Source: Temnothorax longispinosus
Taxonomy: Eukaryota > Arthropoda > Insecta > Hymenoptera > Formicidae
Length of the DNA stretch: 64,000 bases
NCBI RefSeq assembly: GCF_030848805.1
Contig: NC_092363.1
Location: 15,284,600-15,348,599 of the forward strand
Direction: 5' to 3'
Shown here: one piece after another, positions 21,661 through 36,514 of the stretch
How the letters are laid out: each line of letters starts with the position of its first letter
How positions within the stretch are numbered: position 1 is the stretch's first letter
Program-made: the position numbers and the translations under genes
The notes under the pieces: model-generated
Database searches by the model: none
Told to the model about the DNA's origin: nothing
What the model saw: the letters and a program-made list of their open reading frames with translations, nothing else

Positions 21661-21744
21661 TTGAGCTGTTCCGCCCTTGGGAGGGCGGATCGGGGAGATG
21701 TTGATGCTCTCAGGACCATCTCGCCCTGCGATCGGGGATGTTAG
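21661..21744 (-). CDS. Possible isolated exon (GC-rich island)
   Basis: 84 bp, 28 codons, bounded on the minus strand by a long C-rich tract ending CCCTCCAG and by a CAA|GTAGCT donor. It reads through SINISPIRPPKGGTAQ. It stands out because the surrounding DNA is AT-rich. A second GC-rich patch on the same strand starts after an acceptor at 21372, but the phase-0 join runs into a stop after nine codons. No family recognised; it may be untranslated or repeat DNA. Confidence 0.25.
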
Positions 21745-24700
21745 CTGGAGGGCAGGAGCGGGGCGGGGGCGGTGCAAAAAGTCTCCTTTGTCGCATTCAC
21801 TTTCGAACTAATCTCCATGTTACAAGTGTTACAAATCAGTGCGCTCGACGTACAATCGTACAATCCAAGATTATATCATATATTATATACAGAACAATCT
21901 CTTAAATCGCTGAATCTGGATAAAGAACGCGTGATTGAATTCGTCTACCGCGATTGGGAATTTTTTCCTTCCGTCTGCTTTTCTCGCACTCCGCGTCTCT
22001 TCAATTTTGCACGCAAATTTCCGACGTTTTTTCGCGAGCGCGCGAGAAAACATTGTTGAAACTCGGATCCAATTTCGCCTCGATTCAGCTCTCGATACGA
22101 AATCAACTTCGAATTTCATTAAACTCCCATTTTTCGCATGGGAAATGTGTCTCGGCTCTGGAATTGAAAAATTCAGAATTATACCCACACACGCGAATGA
22201 ACCAATCGCGGTAGAGAAAAAGCAAGAGGCGGCTTTGATGAGAGATCGCAGGATTTTATTTTCATCGGCGAGCAGGCGATAGAGATTGAAAATCTGAGGG
22301 ATCAAGGTACTCGATGATACATATTACTCGTGCGTAGCCACTCGATAGTTTGAAAGACGAAGGACGAAAGTATGCGCCAGGCGAAAAAGTCGCGAAGCTC
22401 CGATGGAAGGATCTCGGGCGATCCTTTCTCGACGATGGACTTGTGCTCAGTATCCTCTTTTAAACAATTTCGAGATTGCCGAAACCTTCCGCGATATTGA
22501 GCTCCTCGGAATTGTATAGAAAGGGACACACAGACGCGCGAACGGATCGTACCAATTATCGCGTTTGGCATAGTGACGTGGTTAAGAAGTCGACATAATT
22601 AGAACCGAACTCTTGAATTGCATTCGTCATTCGTCCACTATTTGTCGCGTTGAAAAAACTAGCGGCATGCGAAAACGGCGACGCGTTTGCTATCGCCGAG
22701 GTGTCAAAATAATTTCAACGGGCTCTCTTTAGCTTCTCTTTCTATCTATATAGCTACCAGAATATTAATAATGAAAGCGGGATATTTCTCAAGACATCCA
22801 TATTTTCAGAACGTTAATTTTCCCCGTGGAACCTTCGTGGAGAAAGAGAGAGTTCTACTATGGCGACTTTTTAATCGTGATCCATTTCCCTCGGAACGTC
22901 CTTTCTCGCTGACCTCCTGCTTCGGGATTGAAAGAGCGACGGACTTGTCTTGCACAGCATGAATTTATAATGGGCACAGACACTATGTATAAAATGTTAC
23001 ATACGTTTTTTCCCGCGAAAAATGTAACGTGTTTAAAATACCTTTTAAATGTAGCGTCTACTCGTAAACCGCTTGCTCGCGAGGGAAGTCGGAGTCGTCG
23101 TTGTCATAAAATTCGCGATGCAATCGGTGTCGCCCGAGTGCGACTCGCAATTTCGGCGCAAGGGAGATAATACTTGATCACGTATCCTTCCCGTTTTGCG
23201 CGTATCGTATGCTCAGTGTCTTCGCCAGCTGCGTCTGTCTACGCGATTGAGGGCGGCCACATTTGGCCAGCCGTAGTTTTTCAGTTTTTCACACGAGCTT
23301 CATTCTCTCATTCTCACGTTATTTCCAGATTATACCTATATATTCAAAGAAATCAATAAAGTTCTTTTGCATGTCCTCAATACTATACTAATTTTTGAAA
23401 ATATCTTGTTAAAAAAATAAGAAAAAAAACTTGAATATCTTTCATACATAATCCTATACGTTAGAATGAGAGACGTAAACTTGAGCAAATGTAAACAAAA
23501 TGCACAAAGAATATTTTCTTGATTTGCCGTAATTATTTAGTATCATTTAACATCTGAATAAGATAAAATTACGAACATTGCTTCTACGCATATCTTTTAT
23601 CCGACTATAAAAATAGTGATCATATTTAGTTACTTGAACCAACGCCAAAAGTAGATAATCCTTAAATAGCACAGCAGGAATACTTAATACAGTCCCAGTT
23701 TACATTTGAAGTTAAAAAACAAGGCAAACTGTGGATATTTATTGCTACAACTAGTATAATAAATAAGTAAAAACCCTTCGGTATTAGCAACGGCATTCGG
23801 CAATTAATAGTGGAAAAAAAACCAGAAAAAAGAATGCCACACCAGTCAAGGAACAATATATCTTTCTGAAGACTGAGCGTCAAGTATTCGGGGAACCAGC
23901 CCACACATACGTTAAGAATAATTTCTTTTAATGCGAAACTCCGAGGAGATATGGCCGGCGACGAAAGGCCAGGCGGCGATATGTATTTTCGTCACACAGT
24001 ACACATATCAGTAATTCGAAACGAGATTTGCGCGGCGAACGTGGCCGCCCTCGGCCGGGACCACGCCGGGCTCTCTTCCTTTTTTCTAAAAAGAATCGTC
24101 TAACCGTACGCACAACACCTGCCGTGTACCTAAGTGCGAGAATCCACGTGTGCTGCGTTGTATGTGTATGTGTGTACTACTGATAATTTAACGATCAAAA
24201 AACCGCGCTACCTGCAAAATTGAAAAGCTGCGATTTCCCCGTATCAGCGCTGCGCCGCTGCACTATCGTTTCGTCGCAGAGAATTAACTACAAATCGTGT
24301 GTGTTTAATCGTTACATCGAAAATATTCGGTATCGGTTACAGCCTAGAATACTGAGCAAAGAACGAATACATCAGCGATCAGTGATCTGTGAACGATCTC
24401 GAAGCGCCATTCCCGTGAATTCGAATCCTCTCTCCCTCCCTCTCTCCGCCTTTTCCTTCCTATCGAGTATTTAATGTATAATCAAATGTAAAGTCTCGTG
24501 TGGCCGGAGTAAGCTTTTCAGGATAGTCGATCACTGTTTTCCAGCCTTCTTAATCGATTCGCGACACTAATGGCGGAAATAGAAACGTCACGGAGAAACG
24601 AAAAGAGAGAAAGAGAGAAAGAGAGATCGACGTTTATACGCGTTTAGGAGCAGAGCGACTTGAAATGCTTCGTAAAAAATTTATAGAATATATATACATC

Positions 24701-26456
24701 TATCTTTTTTCTGTATATGTATATATATGTAGAAGTATATATTATTGCGTAGGCATTATATATATGTCGTCGGTGTTATTTTCTTCGTTTCCTTCTCGTC
24801 GCGCTTGCGTTTCTTCCATTGTTATACGATAGTAATGATGATAACAATAACAATAATAATCATAATAAGAGTACTAATAATACTAATAATAGTAATAATA
24901 ATAATTACAATCATAACAATCATAAGAATACGAACTTTGATAATTGTCTAATGTCGCCAGCGCGACACACTTTCGCTGTTGCATTCTGTCTGTATAAAGG
25001 ACATGACTACTTTATACGGTGGCTGAACCGAGAAAAATCGGTTTCTTCATGTTCCTGTTTAGATTGCTACGTGATAATAGCGCGAAATTTCTTTTGTAAG
25101 TACCGTTACCTTAATACTGTGATCTAACGTCGTCTATAAGCAAGAATAAAAAAGAAGATGCTTTCACAGTCGTCTTAATTAATCCGACAAAAATCGAAAT
25201 TGTCCACGCTCGAGAAGTTCTTAAAGTAAAAAACTCTGTAGTGAACAAATCAATCGTAAAATCTCACATTTCCATCTCACTTAACGCCGAGATGCCAGTG
25301 GGGAATCGCGAATCAAAGATTGCCCAAATATTCGTACGATAAATAAAAAACGAACGTTTTTCTTAACACTCTTATAATGTCATTTGCCGTAAGAATATTC
25401 TTTGGCAACTCCCTCTCCCAATCTCAGATATTCTATTCGTGATTTTGTCCTCGATTTTTCGCGACCATCGTCCATCAAAATTTCTGTAATTTTATTGCGC
25501 GACGTATTGTGTACTTTCAATGCGCTTCTTTCGTTTTTATCATGTCCCTCTTATGATATACAGCGCATAAGGTGTCTCTCTTAACATGTAAATATATATA
25601 AATAATTATTTGCGAGTCGGTGAGTAAAATAATTGGCGTCTAATTGGCGAGATACGGTATACTTCTTTCATTTGCTGCTCTTCGACGCGTAAAAAATCGA
25701 TCTGAAGAAACGAATGTCAGATTGTTTGAACCGCAATGTCGGGAACTCGAAAGAGACGAGCGTTCGATCCGAAGCCGAATGTTTGAAAAGCCTAAATCGC
25801 ATGGCGATTTTTAACAAGCAATTGTTTAATCCGAATTAGCAGAATAAGGTTGCCTTTCAGAGCATGTGCGATTGGAGGAAACATATATTTTATTTAGTTT
25901 TCAAAAAAATGCCCAATTTTTTTGAGTTGATATTGAATCATATAACTATACGGAATTTTTTTGTTAGATTGTCCTCGTAAACTCATAAATCACCAAAAAT
26001 ATATTAATACAAGTATTTGACATTCTTTCTATCGTATTTCGGATTAAAAAATTATTTCGATGTATGTTTTTATCATGACTCAACTCACCGTGTCGCTCCT
26101 TAATCCTTTCAATCTCAATATATGGGCTATTAGCAAGATTACATTGATTACACCAGATTGACGTTTTTGGACCTCGATGCTTCCTTCAATAGTACGCGCT
26201 CCTAAGTTGTCCTATGGATATCGTGTTACGTTCCTTGTAATTCAGCTGCGAGATTTGACTTCGAGTCTTGGCTATGATAGCGATCGGATTAAGAATAAAA
26301 TTTTCTACGGAGGGATCGAACAGCCTCGGTCGCACTCTCCCGTCTCTCTCGCGCGTCGCAGCTTTCCACGTTTTGTCGATCGGGACAAGCTGATTCTCAC
26401 GGTGATGTCATGGCTCCTAACTAATATAGGACGACCTCCCTCGTGCGTGTTTTCCC
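21745..26456. other. Intergenic region downstream of the ERG channel gene
   Basis: About 4.7 kb with overlapping, unconserved open frames and no recognised gene. Simple-sequence DNA occurs at 24598-24630 (GA-rich), 24690-24735 (TA-rich) and 24833-24935 (AAT/AAC-type). The 3' UTR of the channel gene must lie at the right end. Confidence 0.45.
24833..24935. repeat. Imperfect AAT/AAC microsatellite
   Basis: Repeated ATAATA and AACAATAAC triplet-type sequence for about 100 bp with interruptions, in AT-rich intergenic DNA. Confidence 0.8.
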
Positions 26457-26862
26457 TTAACTACCGTGATCCTGATCGAGCTCGTCCAGCGATTCGAGCC
26501 TCGCGATCGGTGCTTCGTTTATCGTGAACTCCCACATCGTGTCCTCGCTGGTCTGTCTCGAAGAGTCTTGTTGCCGGGGTCCGCTCGCCTGTCCCCTGGT
26601 ACCACCCTCATGTCTGCTCTCCGACCGACCCTGTTGTCCCGATGTAGATTCCGTACCGTTGCCGCCGCGATGATTCGACGAGTCCTTACGCGAGTCCCCG
26701 CTACGTGGACGTTGGGCGCCTCCTCGATCCTCTGGCACCACGCAGCTCCAGGGATCTTCACCCTCCGGTTCCGATCGCTTATTGAACGAGCTGTATCTAG
26801 CGCAAGGCACGCTTTTGTTAACGGCGTGATAGCGGCATCCTGTTCGGCATTGAGCGCGGCCA
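26457..26862 (-). CDS. sei: ERG last exon with stop
   Basis: 406 bp from acceptor CCACGTTTAG|TGG to TAA at 26457-26459. Low-complexity Arg/Ser/Gly-rich sequence ending MWEFTINEAPIARLESLDEL and an acidic end. The frame is open upstream of the acceptor, so the exact exon start is inferred from phase. Confidence 0.68.
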
Positions 26863-29800
26863 CTAAACGTGGACGGGACGAGAGATCGAGAATCGGCGTC
26901 CACGTTTAGCAGCCGACGCCAGCAGTGGCATACTTTTCGGTCCATGATTTTAAAACAAAGTTAGAACAAAGTTTAAAACAAGCGACGAGACCGAGTCGTT
27001 AATTTGAAATAGCGGACACGCGCCACTGCCAACGTAGTTTTTCTAATATCCGATATACATGATAGATTAAAATCATCCATTTTCGCGTTAAGAATCTCTC
27101 TATAATGTCTTTATCAAACTACCTACCCAGTCCGGTATTCGCCTCTCCTGAAAGCAGCGGGTTGGCTATGCCAGGCGTGACCCTGATGGACTTGCTGCTG
27201 TGTGCTAGTCGGCACTGCCAGGTCGACCGGTTGACTTTGCGACCTCGTGGGCCCGGTCCGGCCGTTTAGCGCCGTTTGCAACGCCGTTGCGAGCGCGGAC
27301 GTGTCCGACGTGACGGTCAACCGCGACGTTCCCGATGACGTGGAGGTAGGCTCCCTCATGGGGGGTCTGTTGCAGAGTGGAATAAAGCTCGTATCAGCGA
27401 ATCGACGCGCGAATGTTCAGCTTTTTTTTTCATAAGAAAACCGCTAAGGATAGCCGAGCGAGATATATACTTGAAGCGTACGTGTTTATGTACAGTGGAA
27501 TATTCGACAACACAGGCCTCTAATCCTCTAAAGTTTAATCCCGAGCAGTGTCACGGGCCCCGCGCGTTTAGGACTACCGGCCGCGCAATGGGACCGACAT
27601 CGACCATTCGCGTCGGCTATAATCGATCAAGATTACGAATAAAAAACGACGATGAGAATGATCTATTTAAACGTGCATGAAGGATGATTTATCTTACCAA
27701 GAAATCGGTTCCATCAACGTCAGTCAACTTCAATCAGAGTTCGATTGATTGAACTCCAAGAAAGATAAAAGAATCAATCAAGATTAAAATCAACTGAGAT
27801 TGGCGAAACTGGAAAGAACAAGGAATTTTCTTCAATAGATTCGGAAGTAAAGACTAGTTGAGTTAATTGGAGGCTAATTAGACATGTGAAGAAAATTATT
27901 TATCAGCGAAACAGAAGAAAGAAAGAAGTACGTGCAAATTAGAGAGAATATCTTCTAATAAAAGATTACTTTTATCTTAACGTAATGCTTCTTACTTTTC
28001 TTGCATTTCTAGATATACTCTTTCTAAATACTGGATGGACTACGTGATTTGCAAGTGTCAAAGCTTTCGAGGCGTGCGACGTTAGAAATGATAATCTACA
28101 GAAAAAGAGTACCAAAAGTACGATACTACGGTTCTAAAGGCTATAAAATTCCAGAGTAGTGGCACATCGCCTCTGTTTTAAACTAATTGCTTTATACAAA
28201 ATTGCAGTTATTATTAACGCGATCCAATTATGATTTTTAGGCAGATTATGATTATGCTTATGATCAAAGGGAAAATTTAGAATCTTCGTGATGGATATAT
28301 GTTAACGCCACGTGCCGTTCGCTTGGACTCGATCTTCGTGACACTGCTCGCAAAGAGTTCAAAGAAGAATACGTGATGGTGATCACCTTCGAAACTTGTC
28401 CAACTTTTCCAAAATAAAAGACGCCGAAATCAAATGCAACTGATCCAGGGATTTCGAAAGAAGGCTTTTCAAGAATAACAAAATATCGATTACTTCTTGC
28501 GATTCAAGTTTCAGTTTCGGAGTTTACGGCGTCGTGGAAAATCGCAAACCCTCTCTACCGCATCCGAACGAGCGTTGCTGGTACGCAAAACAGTTTCGCA
28601 CGCGAAACTGGATCTAACATTAAGTCTCGACGCGCGAGAGAGGTACGCGATCCGACTAATTAGAACCGCTGGAAATTTAACGCGCGGAATCTCGTTTGTA
28701 TTCGTTCCGTTCTTACCTGAACAAACCGTGCGACGTGCTGGGTTGAATCTTCCCGTTTCCGTTGCCCGCCGGTGCCGTCGGCGGCTGCGGCTCGCTCGCC
28801 GATCTCTGGACCAACGCGGGCGCACGGCTGCTCTGCTTCGTGCCGGTTGGCGCGGTTCCCGGCATCATCTCGATGCTGGAGCTCTCTCTCGATGAATTGA
28901 GCGTCTGCTGGAGCAAGCTCAGGATCAATCTGATCTCGCTGGCCATCGAGTGCTCCAACGAGGACACTTGCCGCGACAGCTGATCGATCCTGGCATTAAT
29001 CTCCTCCACGGGCCGACCCGGGCCACTCTGAAAGTCGCCTGGAAGGGCAAACGTCTTCATCTCGCGGCAATTCGATCACGATCGCGATCAAAATTCGAAC
29101 ACAGTTCACGTCGCATCTCGTCGAATCAGCGTGATTACGTTAGGCGATTTTTGATGATGGATATACGATGATAGTACAGGTGACGGAATTTTATATCGAC
29201 GTGAGTGAAACGAAAGCGAAAAATGACGGAAGTCGCGGAAACTACTAAGATTAAGAGAAATGAGGCCCCTACCATGGGAATGAGGATGCTGCGGGGGCGA
29301 TGGTGTGGTGTAGTGGCTCGACGTTGTCGAAGTGGGATGAACGACGTTTTGATTGAGGCAACTCTCGCCAGCGGCGGAACTCCGGCGCGCTGCTTTCGTC
29401 AGCGGCGTGGTCACTAGGTTTTAAACGCCACCGGTGAGTACCACGAGTACGGGAGGAATATATAAATTGAGTGCTACTTATCGCATATAGATGCAATCGC
29501 GCTGCGAGATATTCTCTACTACGGCGTGCATCGCGATTAAGAATCTAAATGAAACGACAGTCGTACGTCTTCAGGGTTCTGGCGAGCGGTGTAAAATTCG
29601 GCAGGTCAAGGATGATTTTTAGGTGCAACGAGGTCGGGCCAATCTATTTCGGGGTGTTCGGAATATACGGGGTACTTACTTTGTTTCGCGAGGTAATCGT
29701 GACTGGTAAGCGGTTGCAGGTGAATCTTGTGTTGACGTAGATCCGGTATGCTGCGCTTGAGATGGGTTAGCATGCCTGAACAACCAGGTTTTAAGGTGTT

Positions 29801-32800
29801 ATCGAACTTGGGACTCAAACAAAAAGCAATACGCTTAGAGGAGGAGAGAAAGAAAAGAGAGAAAGAGCTAAACGGGATAGAAGAGGAAAACTGCCGTAAT
29901 AACGCTAAATAAATCGAAATAATTGATATACGAGCTACACCAAACTGAAGGCAAAATACATTTTAGGAAGCTTAAGATTTAAGATAAGACGCTTTTAACA
30001 TTGTTACAAGCGTAACATTGTTACAAATTGTAAGCGAATCTAAGTAGTTGATTCTAATAAATTACGTTGCGCATTTAGCGCTAAATGTGATTATATTAAT
30101 TTGTAATCATTTTTTTTTCTTTCTAATCTTTCTATTTCTAATCATTAAAATTTTCTTATTAAATTCTAAATAAAATTTTAAATCAGATGGATTTAGCGTT
30201 AAAGTTTGCATTTACGGATATATTTAGCGCTAAGTGCGAGACGTCAATGCAAGCGCAGTCAATCTTTATACAAGGAATCTTGCTATTAGTTATTGAACAA
30301 AGATTGAAAACATCCGAACTGAATTAAACGTATCTTGAATTAAACGTATTAAAAAGAAGTACCCTGCTGTATAGAGGATTTATATCTCGTGCAATGAGTA
30401 ACATTCCTCAAACATAATATTAAGAACAGACATGAGAAAAACTGGAACATTGTTTCCCCGAAGTGACGAGGCTGAACGAAAGAAATAATAACCGCTCACC
30501 AGTTATCGAGTTTAAGGTCGAGCTTCTCTGTTTGGGCTCATCGAATTCCAGATTCAATGGTGTCACGTCTTGACCAGCCTTATCCGTGCTGAACTCTAAG
30601 ATACCATGACCGCTACCTTTGTCGCTGCAACAGATAAAAAAAGAAGCTGATCGATCAATCTGTCATCTTCAGCAAACATAATACGCTGTGCTTTCATGTT
30701 TTCTCTAATATCTATAAAATGTTTATTACAATAATCTTATTAGTCAAACATTGATCTTTCTTTTAATGATAGATTGAGAAAATTTATACAATGAAAAGAG
30801 ATAATCTTACTAGTCATCCTGGTCGTCTTGCAAGGAGTCTTGTCGACCTGTAGGAATAAGATTTGTGCCAGGACCACCGGGTCCTCGACGGTATCTTGGT
30901 GGACGGAAAGCAAACCTCCTAGCGTCGACGTCGACGTCGGTTGGAGTACTGACAGGATACCTTGCTGATATTGGATCGACCCCAGCCTGTTCCTCCTAAA
31001 GATGAAACGGCGGTTACTCGCGAGTCGGATCGTATATCAATTCGATGAGCATGTAAATTGCTACACGCAGTTAGTTTAAGTGATAATCATAGAGCAAAAA
31101 TATAATAAAAATGAAAATTTCAAAATTATAAAATGTAATGCAAATATAAAAATGTTCTTTTATAAATTTCATCACAAGTAATCATAAAATTTGGAACAAG
31201 GGAGAGAACGGAATTATATTAAATCGTAAAATTGCGCGTAAAGAAAGCCGAAAATAGCACTTACATCTCGCATGTTAAAAGTGATCTCAAGATTCTGGCT
31301 GAAGTGGTTGGAGAATTCCGGATAAAGTGCCAAGACGTCGAGCAGGTCGTCCCGGTGGATTTTGTGAAGGTCGCAATACGTAAGGGCGCGAACGTTACAA
31401 GACGATTTTCCAACCGTCGGATAAATGCACGGATTCTCGCCAAATATGTCGTCCTTGCCCAAAATAGCCATTACGATATCGTCTTTCAGGATCTCGATAC
31501 TCCCGCGGGATATAAAATACAGGGAAGTCAGCACGTCCCCTCGATGGACTAAAGTATCACCCGGAGGCGCGTGCGTGGTCTTAAACTTTAAGGATAATGC
31601 CCTGTTTTGCAAAAAGAAACGAGGGCTTTCTTGTCATCATGAACTTATTATGCGTAAAAGATAATCACATCTCTATTTATGAAAAGTAATAAAAATAAAA
31701 TATTGTTTTGCACGAGTTTAAAAATAATCAGACTTTTGAAACAAGTTAGGGAGCAAGTACCTTAAACAGCCTGGACTGGCCCCCTCGAAGGCTCGGCAAT
31801 TGTTTAAAAGATTCCTATTGAGATGAAGACAGATGTCGGCCTGAAGGCACTCGGGGAACCCTTTCAGAACACTGTTCATATCAATCCCGTTCGTATAGGT
31901 CCACGCGTGTTGAAAGTACTCCTCTAATCGTTGGCGGAGTGGATTCGGGATCTGGTGAAATCTTATGAATTCCCTGACTCGGAGCATCTGTGTGTGATAC
32001 CGGGCTGTGCCGCTGTATAGCCTCTGGATGATCGCCGATACATTACCGAAGATACTGGCGTACATCAGGGCTAAAATTGATCGTGTCGTGAAACAAACCG
32101 CGAACCCGAGGGATTAAGATGTTTTAGCGGTTTCAGGCACAAATTTCGCCATTGTTTATTCAAGATGCTATTAATATCTGAATGTCTAGAATATTCAAAA
32201 ATGTGTCTGATATATCACTAATACTTTTGTCATAAAGTATTCGCTATACTTATATTTTATTTACTTTTATTATAATTTAATTATTATGTAGTTATTATAT
32301 TTCTGATAACATTGCTATTTTTAATAAAAAGACTAAACACGCGTGTGCCGCGATAAGATCCGTCATTATTTATCGACTCACATCCGATCAGCATGACGAT
32401 TATTGTAAAGATTTTCTCAGCGTCGGTATTGGGCGCTACGTTCCCGAAGCCTACGGACGTGAGGCTGCTGAAGGTGAAATAAAGCGCCGTGATGTAACGA
32501 CTCTGGAAAAATTACAGCGTTACACGTTGAGCAAAAGGGTTCGCGTATCGCCATTAAGTGCGATTTCAAATAGAGCGTACTCGAGAGGTATTCGCGCGGA
32601 TGGCTTACTTTTATGCTCGGCCCGCCGGTGTTATTGTGAAAGTAAAACTGATGAGTGTCGTTGGCTAAAATGTCGAGCCAACCAACCTTGCTTTTCAGCG
32701 TCGGTCTCTCGGCGTTTCCTATGGCGTACCTTTAAAAAGAGCGAAATACCGGAGTAATTTATTGCATTCAGAGCAATGTCTCAAAACGTTACGTAACAAT

Positions 32801-35800
32801 TGTTATGTGATTTAAATCTTTAACCGATTAAACATTTGCAATAAGAAAAAGATGGATTTTCTATATAGTTTTCTTTAAGGAAAAATCTTCAACTCGGTTA
32901 AAGCAGTAACAGTTGAAGAAATAGTTATAATATGATTTATTAGTACTCAATGCATTATACAAATTAAAGACGTTATATTTCTGAGTATGTCCAAAGATAT
33001 ATAGACGGTATCACTCACCATATACACGCCATCCAATGAGCAATAAGGGCAAAAGTGGCCATTAAAAGTAACAAAACGGCAGCGCCATATTCGCTGTATC
33101 TGTCGATCTTCCTGGCCACCCTGACAAGACGCAGTAGACGAGCCGTCTTCAAAAGTCCGATCAAGGTCGTCGTCTGAAAACGATTGATCATTTTTCTTTA
33201 TATCTCTCGAATCTGCGAGCCCGCGGAACATTAATCTCGCGCTGTACAGAAATCGGCCTTACTCAACGCCGTCTGTTACTACTTAAATAATCGACGTCTT
33301 TTATTGTTTCGTGAATCTGAAGTTGCTCATGCAAAGATGAATCGTGCCTTTGCAGCAAGACGTATTTGCATAAATATAAAAAATTTCGGGAATTCTCGAA
33401 TAATTATTTTTTTGTTTTTAAAGATATGGTTACTCTTATATAAAAAGATTTGCTGGTAGATATACGACAGGTCTGTAATTTCCATTAAACTTGATAAACG
33501 GACATTTATCTGAAATCTAATCATCCGACGTCTACGTAAAGGCCGTTTCCGTGTTAGAAGTGTCACTCTCGCCAGAAGTCGTCACTCTGGTTGCACATCA
33601 ATCGCTGAAACGGAGAACGTCACTCGTCGGAATATCACAATATAATATGCACACGACATTTCAAATACCAAAGTTGAAAGCATCGTCTTCGCGGCGTGCC
33701 ACTCCTTAGCATTGATCTAAATCTGCGTTCAAGGACCGATCTTTCAATAATTTGCAGCGAGAATTAATTTGACATTAATTTGACGTTAAGGCACCGTATT
33801 CAATGGAGGTGCCTTTCGAGGTAAACAGCAAAGTGACGACTTCCTTGTTGCGGAGTTAGCTGTCGCAAGTAAGCTCGAGTTTTGATTCGAGTCACTTACG
33901 TCTTTTCAAATTTGCATAATTTTAAGAAAGACAGAAATTCAAAATGACTTTTACAAAATACATTAAAGTGTAGTGCGAGCACTCTTGAGCGTATTTAACT
34001 TGAATGAAGAATAATACAATTACATAATACAAATTGACTGACAAGCACAATCGTCGAAATAAAGATATGATCTGCGATTATATCAGCTTCGAGGAAATTG
34101 CTGAGCATGAATGGACTGTTCATGCTTCCTCTTTGTTCTTACCTGCCGAGAATTCGAAAATTCGCGGTTAAAAAAAAAATCACTTCTAAACATGCAAACA
34201 GTAATAAGTACAAGTCTACATTCGATCGAACGCTTTCAAAGAGAAAGAGATCGAGCTCGATATTTTTACAACTATCATGCGTTGTGTTCCAATCGAAACA
34301 ATTCGAATCAATGTCATATATTGCGTGTGCGTTTGAAGCGAAACTCTGAAGGCGATATAATAATTTGAGACGAATAAAAATATTATTTTTCGGTCGTAAA
34401 GTTTTTTGATATACACGCGACTCATTGCACGTTTATTACAAGAGAGACAAAGCGCATAAGCGATAGAAAACACGCATAATCACATATATACAAGAGTTCT
34501 TAGGCAATTTGCAATACCTATAACAATTGAAGGAGCAAGTGTACGAAAAAGATAATCACTATATGAAAGTATGTTCATAATCTATACAGAAAAATTCAAT
34601 ATAAAAATTTTAATTAAAATTCGAAATGGAGGAAAATCAATTTATGAAGAAAGTTGACTTTCGCGAGAAACGAATACTTAAAGAGATATCAAACTTCCAT
34701 TATTCGCTTGCTCTTTCAATCGTCACAAATATGGAACGTAAAATTTTGTTAAGCAAATTTTTGTCAAAAATGAAACATCCACACGGACACATACACGTAT
34801 ACGCACATACACACACGTTAAACCGGGAAAAGTCCATCGGTCAGGGAACCTCTCGTTTTTTAGATCAAGTACAATCACGATTTTGTATAGCTTGCAACAG
34901 AGACGTAATAAAAAGATACAAAAAAAGCTCGAAAACAGAATGGTAGGACCAACATAGTATTGAAACAGAATCGAGAAAAAAAATAGCAGAAGCGTACGCG
35001 CAGTTACTGACAAAATCGCGATGAGATACTATCAATCGAAGTGTTCTCGTTATATGTTGACTACTATTCATGATTGATACACATCTGCTCGTATACAGTT
35101 CGGTTTGTGCATGTATACACATGTGTATGTGTGTGTGTATGTGTGCGTGTGTGTTTATATCTGTATGTGTGATCAATTCATATTCAATGGAATTTTATTT
35201 CAGTCCCAAATAATTTGATTTATTTTCCCACTTCTGAAAACGTTCTCGATTATATCTTTCGAAATCCATCGATATTTTGTGAAATCGTGATAAAAAGAAT
35301 ACTGGTTCAAGATTGATGAATTAACGAAAGTGTGTATATCGTGTGATGCTCAAATGCTTGCCTATGGATCTGATAAAAGCACAATTTTGCGAAATATGAT
35401 CGAGGCAATCATAAACAGTCATTATCGTCCTGCAACTATAAAAAGAAAACGAATTGCGCGAGACTCGAGCGAATAAAACGAGCCTAAAGTCGATTTACTT
35501 GCTAGAAATCAATTCGACAAAGCTGGATGCAAGAAGAATTCTTAATCGTGCGATCAATATAAATGTGATTCGAAGTTTGATATCTGGTAAGAAAATATCT
35601 AATTACAAAAATAACAGAGCTAACTGTAATTCTCACCAGATATTGATAACATATATTACATTTATCACATACGATAAATCATTGAAGAGAACTATCGGCA
35701 GTAAAAATTTTCGATTGTTAGAATTCAAATTTTTCGCTACGACTGAAAATTAAACACGCATCTGTGCCAATACGTGAGAAATCAGAATTCTAAATTTACA

Positions 35801-36473
35801 TAACTGAATATTAATTTATTCTTTTATGTTCAATATTATGCAAATTTCGAAAATTTGCATTGGCGCAAATGTACGCTCACTTGCCAGCTGTAGTAAAATC
35901 CAAATTTTAATAATTATTCTTGTAGCACGCAAACGAACCGATTTTGCGAGGACGCGCAACGATGCAAACGTACAAGCCGCAATGCGCTTTGTAAACGGTA
36001 TAAACTTTACTCTAAATCTTGCACGAACGGGTTGAAGCGAATTGTTATGATCTCATACAATACCTAATTAAAAAAAAAAAAAAAAAAGAAAAAAGAAGCA
36101 TGCATTTTGGTAATTTGGTATATCGTACATGTGAGAATAGAGTTGATGAAAATTCTGCCTTCTCGTATTACAGTTTATTGTATCTTCGCAAACTGAAGAA
36201 AGTAAGAATTTATCGAAGGACACCCGAACAACGATTTGCCATCAACTTTATTCAAACTTCCTTGGCACGATGGGGTTGCAATGATTGAATGAGGTGTTTG
36301 GTACGTGTGGTGAGTCGCGTGAACACTCTTGGTCGTCGAGATGGTATCGCCGAGAGGGGATGGTTCATATTGCAAGAGAGACGGTGCTGAAAGTATTTAA
36401 GATGTGTAATATGTGTTTAAGCGGTTTGTACACGAGAGAAAGAAGAAAAAGGGGAAGGGGGAGGGGGGAGGCG

Positions 36474-36514
<41 letters not shown>

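Noticed and set aside
21883..22305. A 140-codon minus-strand gene with a plus-strand partner of 115 codons
   Set aside because: Both are open over the same bases, neither resembles a family, and no splice sites or conserved motifs support either.
26466..26909. A 147-codon plus-strand gene opposite the last ERG exon
   Set aside because: It is a shadow frame of GC-rich coding DNA. The minus frame continues the channel in phase from the previous exon.
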